From JABDJZ01 sp047619685 (GTDB taxonomy: Bacteria; Bacteroidota; Rhodothermia; Rhodothermales; UBA10348): a stretch of 29,827 nt of DNA. The stretch spans positions 1 through 29,827 of the forward strand of contig JBLHLC010000044.1 of NCBI GenBank assembly GCA_047619685.1, given 5' to 3'. Below the pieces are notes generated by a model. The model saw nothing but the letters and a program-made list of their open reading frames with translations. It ran no database searches and had not been told where the DNA came from. Made by a program: the position numbers and the translations under genes. Positions 23,334 to 29,827 of the stretch are shown piece by piece. Numbering within the stretch: position 1 is the first letter of the stretch; each line of letters starts with the position of its first letter.

Positions 23334-26107
23334 GTCCACGGGCATTCCTGGCCTTTGCACTGGTTGCTGGCCTGAGCCTCTTGGCCGGGCCAGCAGCCGG
23401 GCAAACGTCTGAGGTATATGCCGTCGATGTGCGGAATGCCGACCTGGATGACGCGCTGCGGGCGTTTGCGAACCGAACCGGTTCTGCCGTGGCCTTTGAC
23501 CCGGAGCACGTTCGAGGCGTGCGTACCACATGCGGGATCTCAACCGGCTCGATTGAAGCCTATCTGCGCTGCCTCCTGGACGGCAGCGGCCTGGAGTTTT
23601 TCAGGCGGGCCTCGGGGACGTATGTGGTGGGCCCGGCGCTTCGGTTGCCGGCTGAATTCGGACTGGTGGAGGGGGTTGTCGGCGGAGCTCCGGGCGGCGC
23701 CCCGGTTGGCTGGGCGCACATCTACCTGGGATCGCGAGGCACCGTCTCGGCTCCCGGCGGGCACTTCCTTTTGGCCGACCTTCTCCCCGGCCGCTACGGG
23801 GTCACGGTCAGCCACATCGGATACACTTCCTGGTCTGACTCTGTGGATGTGGTCCCGGGCGGGCGGACCCGCATGGCCCCGGCGCTGACGCCATCCGTCC
23901 TGTCGGTGCAACCCATCGTGATTGAGCAAAACGGGACGGCCCTGCATCCGATTGACGAGCCAACCCGCGTCCGATCCTCAAGGCTCATCCCCGCGCTGCT
24001 GGCTGGCAACCTGACTGACATGACCTCCGAAATCCACCTACAGGGTGGGGACGCCGGGGACCTCATGGTCCAGCTCGACGGGCACCCGGTTTACCTGCCG
24101 AGGCAACTCGCATCTATCATCGGTCCTTTTGGCGGACTTGCCATCGACCGGATCCGTGTGCAGAGGGCGGGTTTTGGCGCAGACGGCGGGAGCCTTGTGG
24201 GCGGCGTGCTCAACTTCGAGCAGCCGCGCCAACAAGAGGCTGGCGCAGAGTTTTCGGCCTCGCCCTACGAGGTTGCGGGAAGGGTCGGCGGACGTGTGGA
24301 ATCCGGACTGAGTAGCACCACACTCAGCGTCGGAGGAAGAACTTCGATACTAGACAAGACCCATCCCCGCGAGATTGAAGACGCGCTCGCGTCCTGGTAT
24401 CGGCCCGATCCCTTCGTGCTTTTCGCCCCCATCCGGGACTACGCACAGGCCACGGATGTCAACGTCGGAAAGTTGTATGACCTGAGTGCCACGGTCCCTT
24501 CTCTCGGGTTCAGCGACCTCCACGTGAACGCAGAACACCGCACGCCGTCGGGTAGCAGGCTCTCCAGTTCCCTGTTTCATGGGCGCCGAAGCATGTCCGG
24601 AGACCGCCGCAGGGCGTCGTTCACTGAGGACCTTGCCCAGCAGAATTTTGCGCCGCTCCTATCCTCGATTGCGTCGCATACGTGGAACACGACAACGGGC
24701 GCGCTTAACTGGACCTCGCTGCTCGGCTCGAAGACGTTCCTGGAGGCGTCAACCCGTTTCAGTCGTTATCGGTATCGTCACTCCTACTTCCTGGCCGAGC
24801 TGGCGGAACTGAACGACGGCCCGGTGGCCCCCGGCAATCTGCAAGGAGAGGCGCTGAATCTCGGGGACGCAGCGGACGGCAATGACCTTAACGAACTGGA
24901 ACTCTCCTTCCGGGCGGACCACTCTCGAGGGGCGCACCTGTTGTCCGCGGGCCTGCGTGCCGTGAGGACTACCAGTGCATTCGATCTTCGCCTGGCGACC
25001 GTGCAGGCTGGAGAGGCGGCAGAGGTCATCTCGGGCCCCTTCGACGCACTCGATCCGGAAGGAACAGAGACCCTCGACGTGTTCCTTGTGGGTCACCGGG
25101 AGCTCGAAAACAGCGCATCTTCGAGCCGCTTTGGCCTCTGGTTTTCGGACCGGTACGAGAGTGGTCCGTTAACCGTTGAGGCAGGGATGCGCTTCTCTCT
25201 GAGACCTGAGAGGACTACTGTTTACGCGGAGCCCCGGCTTCGGATTGCGCTGCAGACGGCACCCGGTTTTGTGGTTGCGGTGTCCGCCGGGCTCTACCGG
25301 CAGTTCGTTAACCAATTGGACTACTCCACGCTGAATGCCGGCGAGTTTGTGCCGTCGACCAGAATCTGGCTGCCCCTCGACGCGAGCCTGAGTCCTCCCC
25401 GAGCCGTCCATCTGGCACTGGACAGTGACTGGCGGCCGGCTGAGAACTGGCGTATCTCGGCGTCTGTCTACTGGAAACGGATCGACGCGGGAGTGGCGCT
25501 GAACTACGCCTCCGCTCTCGCGACAGGCTCGGGCGGGTCTACCATCGACCAGCGCGAACTACTCACACGCCGGGATGCCCGTCATGCGGGGGCGCAGGTC
25601 GCGGCCGTGCACACCGGGCCGGTGGGCCGTACTTCGCTCAGGTATGAGCTCGCTCGAGATCGCCTTCGCTCCGAAGCCCTCTTCGGTGGGCGCAGCGTGC
25701 CCGCACCGTGGGAAATCCCACACCGGATCTCTGGTTCTCATGATGTGGGGCTGGGCCAGTGGACTTTTGGCGCTACTGCCTCTGTCGAAGCGGGAGCCAG
25801 CTGGGCGCTCAAACAGGCCTACTACGATTACTTTGGCCACTCCGGTGAGACACAGGAGCACGCCGGTTGGGACCTTGGCAATCCTGGTGCCCACGGCCGA
25901 GAAGTCAGAGCGCGCCTTGACGTTGCGGTAGCCTATTCCCCATCGCTGCCGCTGGGGCACACGCGCATAAGTTTCGAGATTCAGAATCTCCTGGACCGCC
26001 AAAACGAACTCGACCGTCGCCTGATCTGGGACGGATCTGCCCTCACCACGGACGCCCGGTTTTTACCCGGGCGTACCGTGGTGATTGCTGTTCAGATGGG
26101 CTGGTAG
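23303..26107 (+). CDS. TonB-dependent receptor with N-terminal STN signalling domain
   Basis: 934 residues from the ATG at 23303; the frame extends to 23270, inside the upstream gene. The signal peptide ends near PAAGQTSEVY. An STN/secretin-TonB N-terminal domain follows (about 36-105, VRNADLDDALRAFANRTGS ... LLDGSGLEFF). Next comes a carboxypeptidase-regulatory-like beta-sandwich (about 115-205, GGHFLLADLLPGRYGVTVS), a plug domain (about 225-310, VQLDGHPVYLP, GLAIDRIRVQRAGFGA, GSLVGGVLNFEQP), and a long beta-barrel ending RTVVIAVQMGW. STN domains contact FecR-type regulators, so this is the probable sensor-transporter for the sigma/FecR pair. The ligand is unknown. Confidence 0.92.
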   Translation: MVARISISPLSPRAFLAFALVAGLSLLAGPAAGQTSEVYAVDVRNADLDDALRAFANRTGSAVAFDPEHVRGVRTTCGISTGSIEAYLRCLLDGSGLEFFRRASGTYVVGPALRLPAEFGLVEGVVGGAPGGAPVGWAHIYLGSRGTVSAPGGHFLLADLLPGRYGVTVSHIGYTSWSDSVDVVPGGRTRMAPALTPSVLSVQPIVIEQNGTALHPIDEPTRVRSSRLIPALLAGNLTDMTSEIHLQGGDAGDLMVQLDGHPVYLPRQLASIIGPFGGLAIDRIRVQRAGFGADGGSLVGGVLNFEQPRQQEAGAEFSASPYEVAGRVGGRVESGLSSTTLSVGGRTSILDKTHPREIEDALASWYRPDPFVLFAPIRDYAQATDVNVGKLYDLSATVPSLGFSDLHVNAEHRTPSGSRLSSSLFHGRRSMSGDRRRASFTEDLAQQNFAPLLSSIASHTWNTTTGALNWTSLLGSKTFLEASTRFSRYRYRHSYFLAELAELNDGPVAPGNLQGEALNLGDAADGNDLNELELSFRADHSRGAHLLSAGLRAVRTTSAFDLRLATVQAGEAAEVISGPFDALDPEGTETLDVFLVGHRELENSASSSRFGLWFSDRYESGPLTVEAGMRFSLRPERTTVYAEPRLRIALQTAPGFVVAVSAGLYRQFVNQLDYSTLNAGEFVPSTRIWLPLDASLSPPRAVHLALDSDWRPAENWRISASVYWKRIDAGVALNYASALATGSGGSTIDQRELLTRRDARHAGAQVAAVHTGPVGRTSLRYELARDRLRSEALFGGRSVPAPWEIPHRISGSHDVGLGQWTFGATASVEAGASWALKQAYYDYFGHSGETQEHAGWDLGNPGAHGREVRARLDVAVAYSPSLPLGHTRISFEIQNLLDRQNELDRRLIWDGSALTTDARFLPGRTVVIAVQMGW

Positions 26108-26110
26108 TCC

Positions 26111-26149
26111 GGGGCTTGGCGGCGCGGGCCCGGGGCGCCCTGCCCGCCC
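26111..26149. other. GC-rich convergent gap, possible hairpin
   Basis: Gap between the TonB receptor and the convergent M16 pseudogene. GCGGGC (26124-26129) can pair with GCCCGC (26142-26147) around a 12-nt GC-rich loop, but there is no T tract, so a terminator is only possible, not supported. Confidence 0.25.
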
Positions 26150-28581
26150 TTATTTGGTGCCGCTGCCCTCGGCCTGCCCGTCTCCATCCACAGCGATGAT
26201 CTTGGTTAAACCAAGCTCGCGCATCCGGGGCTCAATCTTGGCCCGGTCGCCGACCACGATCCAGACCAGATTCGAAGGACTGACCAGTTTCCCGGCAGCG
26301 CCCTGGACGGCCTTGAGTTCGAGCCCGTTCATACGGGCGCCGTATCCCTGGTAATAGTCATCGGGCAGTCCGTACTGAACTCGGCCGTTTTGTCCGTCTG
26401 AACCGGCGCATAGACCAGGAACGGACGCTGACCTACGGCATCAATGATCAGCGTCGATGCGCCGTAGGCCCAGCCCTTGTCCTCGCGCAGGTTCATGTTG
26501 ACACGGCTGATGAAAGCTCCTCCCAGCACGTTGTTCATGGTCTGGATGGCCAGCTCGTTTGGGTTGCCCTTGGGAGGCGCCACATGACCCGCCAGGATCA
26601 CCGTCTGAAGGGCGACCGGCCTGTCCATGATGTAGACATTGCCTCCATTCTGGTACTCTACAAGGGCCACGTTTTTCGTCGGCGTCTCTGCGCGGTCCCA
26701 GGAGTCGAACCGGGACTCCAGGAGTGGCACAAGCTCCGCCATGGTGATGTCACCAGCAACGATCATCGTCCCGTTGTTGGGCCTGAACCAGGTCTTGTGA
26801 AAGTCTATCAGGTCGTCCCGGGTGATTGACGAGACGCTGGCCGCGAAGCCCGATCCCGTGAACGGCAGTCCGTAGCGTGTTCTGTCCCATAGAGCAGGCC
26901 ACGGAAAACGCGTAGTGCCATCTGGATTGGTGTCGCCTTCTCTCGCTGAATCCCGACCAGCTGTTGCTGCTTCAGGCGTTCGAGGTCAGTCTCATGGAAC
27001 GACGGGCTGAGCACGATATCGGCATACAGCTCCAGTGACGCTCCCAGGTTCTGGCGTAGCGGAGAAAGGGAAACACTCGAGACGTCGACGTTCGAGCCTG
27101 CTCCAATGGCAGCGCCGAGGAGGGCCGCCTCATCCGCAATTTCGAGTGCCGTGCGCGAGGTCGTCCCTTCGTCCAACATGCCCATCGCCAACTGGGCCGT
27201 ACCCGGTTTTCCAAACTGATCGGCGGCGTAGCCCGCGTCCAGCACAAGGTTGAAGTTGACGATCGGCGCCGTGTGCCGCTCTGCCAAGACCACCTTGAGG
27301 CCGTTCGATAGCGTGGCCCGTTCCAGCGTGGGGAAGTTCGCCGAAGGTGCCGCGCCTGCGTCCGGCATCACGGAGCGGTCAACGCCCTGAGCTTCGGTAT
27401 AGTCCGGAAACGGCTCGACCTCCAGGACGAAGACACCGTCTGAGAGCCAGGTGCGAGCCGCGTCCAGAAGGTCTTCGGCCGTGGCGCTCTGCACCAGCTT
27501 GAGCCGATCCGCCCACGCGTCGGGTGATCCGCCGTACACAAATGACTCAGCCAGAATGTCAGATCTGCCGCCGAAACCACCGATGGTCTCCGCACTTCGC
27601 ACAAATGCGGAGATGTACTGGGCACGAACGCGCGCCATCTCAGCCTCTGTGGGACCCTCCTCAAGAAAGCGGTGCAGTTCCTCACGCAGCGCGTTTTCCA
27701 CGAGATCCAACTCGACCCCCGGCCGGGTGGAGGAACGAATCCCGAACCGAGAACCAATCTCGAGGGGATTCACGAACGCGGAAGCATCTGTGGCAATCTG
27801 CTCCTCTTAGACCAGACGCTTGTAGAATCTGGAGTTCTTGCCGCGGGCAAGGACATCTGAAACCATGTCGAGGTACCATGTGGCTTCATTTCCCCACTCC
27901 GGCACGTTCCAACGCATTTCGATACGGGACTGAGGAACGCGGTCCTCAAGAATCATCCGGTGCTCACCCGTCATCTTGGCAACCCAGACGTCCTGTTTCG
28001 CCATCGGTGGACCGGCGGGGATGTCGCCGAAGAAACGCTCTGCCTTCTCCCGTGCAGTCTCCGGATCGAAATGCGTTGGAACGTGCCGTAGGGCTCATTC
28101 TCCCCCTGCCGCCTCTCGTTGCGGACGACATCGCGCTGCTCGTCCAGTTTTTCCTGCGTGTTGGCACCGAGCAGATGACCCATCCGATCTGACTCCATCC
28201 ACATGGCCAAGTCCAGGGCTGGCGTCGGCACGTTCTGGAAGTAATTGGTGCGGTCAAACGACGTGGTCCCATTCAGCTCTGTGGCACCCACCTTTTCCAG
28301 ACCTGGAAGTAGTCGTCATCGAAGTTCTCGCTTCCATTGAACATCAGGTGCTCGAACAGATGGGCGAAACCCGTGATGCCCGGACGCTCGTTTTTTGAGC
28401 CCACGTGGTACCAGATGTTGACGGCCACAATGGGGGCCTTCCGGTCCTCATGGACGATGACCGTCAGGCCATTGTCCAGGGTAAACATCTAGTAGGGGAT
28501 GTCGATGGGGAGAGCGTCCTGCGCAGAAGCAGCGGGGACCAGGAGAAACAAGGCCAGGATCAGGCCCGAGAGTCGTTTCAT
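26150..28581 (-). pseudogene. M16 family zinc peptidase, multiply disrupted
   Basis: Read from 28581 leftward, the ruin begins MKRLSGLILALFLLVPAASA (signal peptide) and DALPIDIPY, then an in-frame TAG (28491-28489) where family members carry Glu or similar. It continues MFTLDNGLTVIVHEDRKAPI and HLFEHLMFNGSENF, the M16 HxxEH zinc motif. About 28300 one base is missing (frame resumes LEKVGATELNGT). Near 28070-28085 coding jumps from RRQGENEPYG to DPETAREKAERFFGDIPAG in another frame, implying loss of roughly 55-60 codons. A TAA at 27809-27807 interrupts YKRLV*EEQIATDAS. The second M16 half (TLSNGLKVVLAERHTAPIV) runs to about 26874, where another single base is missing (GTEHA, then YGLPFTGSG). 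Near 26380 a second internal deletion joins QTDKTAE to VQYGLPDDYYQGY. It ends at TAA 26150-26152. Intact relatives are double-domain secreted peptidases of about 900 residues. Confidence 0.93.
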
Positions 28582-28769
28582 TATCACAACGATGGGTTGG
28601 AGTGCCGTGGGAATTGCGGCGTGCGCCGCGTCGATTCGGGTACGGCGGCATGGTAGGTGGGTTTCGGAGGCTTGGGTCAGCTATCCGTAAGCGCCCGTTC
28701 GCCGCGGCGCTTGACCTCGACCCTCCAACAGCCGATACCAGAGGGGATTAACTTCATCTGGTGAAAGTC
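28582..28769. other. Divergent intergenic region
   Basis: Non-coding region of 188 bp between the M16 pseudogene start (minus) and the pilus-accessory-like gene (plus). It should contain promoters for both directions. I see no confident promoter element. A weak 5-bp-arm inverted repeat at 28691-28710 has no T tract. Confidence 0.35.
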
Positions 28770-29827
28770 ATGGGCAAAGCCGCTCTCATTCTAGTTGCTG
28801 CAGTCTCCCTGGGGGCCGGGTTTGTCTACCAACGCCAGAACGATACCATCAGGGCTACGGTCTTCGCAGAGTCCCGATACCAGCATGGAGTGCTTGCGCG
28901 CGAGATCGCCCAGTCTTCCTTCAACATCGTAGAAAGCCGAGCCCGGAGGGACTTCGACAACTATCGGGTCTCGTCAAACCGCGAAGGCCATTTTGGCGGC
29001 TATCGCGACTTTGCCGCCATCACCTCCGGCTCGGACGTTGTCGTATCTGCAACCGGCGAGTTCGGCGGGGCAACCCATACGATCACCGGCACCCTCAGAA
29101 GAGGCGGCGGATCGGTCCTTGACGCCATCACAATTGATGGGCCGGTCAAAAAGGTTGAAATGAAGGATGACGCAGTGGTCTCGGGCCTCGATACGAACCC
29201 CGACGGTACCGATGGGACCAATACTGATGTCCATGCCGTCCGGTCCATTCTCGCGTCAGCGCATGACGAAGTTGTGGACGAAGTGGAGGCGGGCGTTGCG
29301 GTGGGCGTCGCGGGCTTGGACGACTTCGTTCAGGGCTCCACGGAGGTAGACTTGGCAGCCCTGGTTCAGGCTATAAAGGACTACAGCGGTGCCTATCTCA
29401 CCGAATATGCCGGGGACACTAAACTGAAGAACGAAACGATTGGCAGCCAGGCCAGTCCGAGATTGGTGAGGATAAACGGCAAAGCCGAACTGGAGAAGAC
29501 TTTCCGGGGCTACGGCATCCTGTTTGTCACGGGTGACCTCAAAATGGAGGACACCGCCCGGTGGGATGGACTCATCATTGCCGCGGCGGACGACGGTAAA
29601 TTCGAAGTCAAGGACGAAGCGCGGATTTACGGCGCGCTGGTGGTGAGCGCGACATCCGAGGACGGACCGGGCGGCGACACGGGTGGCGGCGGCGGTCTGC
29701 CCGACGGACACTTCGATGTGGACGTCTTCGAAGACGGCTCGAAAATCTACCACGAGCACCAGTACGACGATGACTACGACGTCACGGGTGTTGACCTGCT
29801 GACAGCCGGCTGCAAGAACGGCGGCCT
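28770..29827 (+). CDS. Membrane-anchored pilus-accessory-like protein (3'-truncated by window)
   Basis: The frame is open from the ATG at 28770 (GTG at 28761 also possible) to the window end, giving 352 residues without a stop. It starts with a single hydrophobic segment (GKAALILVAAVSLGAGFVY) preceded by lysine, so an inner-membrane anchor or uncleaved signal. The following LAREIAQSSFNIVESRARRDF and GHFGGYRDFAAITSGSDV resemble the N-terminal region of PilX-like type IV pilus accessory proteins. Around residues 230-290, GYGILFVTGDLKMEDTARWD, GLIIAAADDGKF and GALVVSATSED resemble a DUF7305-like beta-rich domain often found in such proteins. A Gly-rich linker and an acidic, Asp-rich stretch come next. 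No prepilin peptidase site is evident. Pilus or surface role is an inference from resemblance only. Confidence 0.65.
   Translation, partial: MGKAALILVAAVSLGAGFVYQRQNDTIRATVFAESRYQHGVLAREIAQSSFNIVESRARRDFDNYRVSSNREGHFGGYRDFAAITSGSDVVVSATGEFGGATHTITGTLRRGGGSVLDAITIDGPVKKVEMKDDAVVSGLDTNPDGTDGTNTDVHAVRSILASAHDEVVDEVEAGVAVGVAGLDDFVQGSTEVDLAALVQAIKDYSGAYLTEYAGDTKLKNETIGSQASPRLVRINGKAELEKTFRGYGILFVTGDLKMEDTARWDGLIIAAADDGKFEVKDEARIYGALVVSATSEDGPGGDTGGGGGLPDGHFDVDVFEDGSKIYHEHQYDDDYDVTGVDLLTAGCKNGG

Noticed and set aside
21468..23543. Minus-strand frames of 281 and 229 codons opposite the beta-barrel gene
   Set aside because: Antisense shadows; the plus-strand gene has a signal peptide, operon overlaps and barrel-like composition.
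26150..28581. M16 gene as several short functional genes or programmed frameshifting
   Set aside because: The pieces are consecutive parts of one known fold, with stops and deletions at conserved positions and no slippery sequence pattern seen; a pseudogene is simpler.
28691..28710. Inverted repeat in the divergent gap
   Set aside because: Only five base pairs pair well, with a 10-nt loop and no associated promoter or T tract; likely chance in GC-rich sequence.

Overview
The window is a GC-rich bacterial chromosome segment. It looks like the Bacteroidota/Rhodothermota side of the tree (Rhodothermia-like), an inference from gene style rather than a database match. Clues are an ECF sigma/FecR pair whose FecR ends in an STN-like (DUF4974-type) domain, a TonB-dependent receptor with an N-terminal STN and a carboxypeptidase-regulatory-like domain, a Bacteroidota-type Lgt signature, weak or absent Shine-Dalgarno sites and many lipoproteins. 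Coding density is high. No tRNA, rRNA, CRISPR array, insertion sequence or phage gene was seen.

Region 1 (1-3724, + strand): two tandem copies of a tiny lipoprotein gene built from an exact 21-bp / 7-residue repeat (GSDGTNQ), each followed by the same rho-independent terminator. The first copy is cut by the window start. They precede a 1007-residue lipoprotein with TPR repeats and a C-terminal CHAT (caspase-like) protease domain whose His/Cys dyad is intact. Region 2 (3734-12391, - strand): a co-directional block transcribed from obgE through dprA, rluD, a PTS EIIA-like gene, hisS, lgt and a PLP-dependent decarboxylase. It ends in a decayed YidE/AspT-type transporter pseudogene. Region 3 (12554-15598): rnhA, yigZ, two adjacent SPOR-domain genes (one is rlpA) and a lipoprotein with a peptidoglycan-binding-like domain. 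Region 4 (15604-17765, - strand): psd-pssA-purS-clpS, tightly packed. Region 5 (17827-26107, + strand): mtaB, then an ECF sigma / FecR / DUF6174-like lipoprotein / unknown large beta-barrel / STN-TonB-dependent receptor module with overlapping junctions. Region 6 (26150-28581, - strand): an M16 zinc peptidase gene broken by at least two nonsense codons, two single-base frameshifts and two internal deletions. Region 7 (28770-end, + strand): a membrane-anchored, pilus-accessory-like protein running off the window.

The segment mixes housekeeping genes (tRNA charging and modification, ribosome assembly, phospholipid synthesis, purine synthesis, adaptor proteolysis) with envelope functions (Lgt lipidation, several lipoproteins, SPOR/RlpA, outer-membrane transport with cell-surface signalling). 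The best leads for something new are the repeat-lipoprotein plus CHAT-lipoprotein neighbourhood and the five-gene sigma-to-receptor module with its unrecognised beta-barrel. The two pseudogenes show active gene loss beside otherwise intact neighbours.
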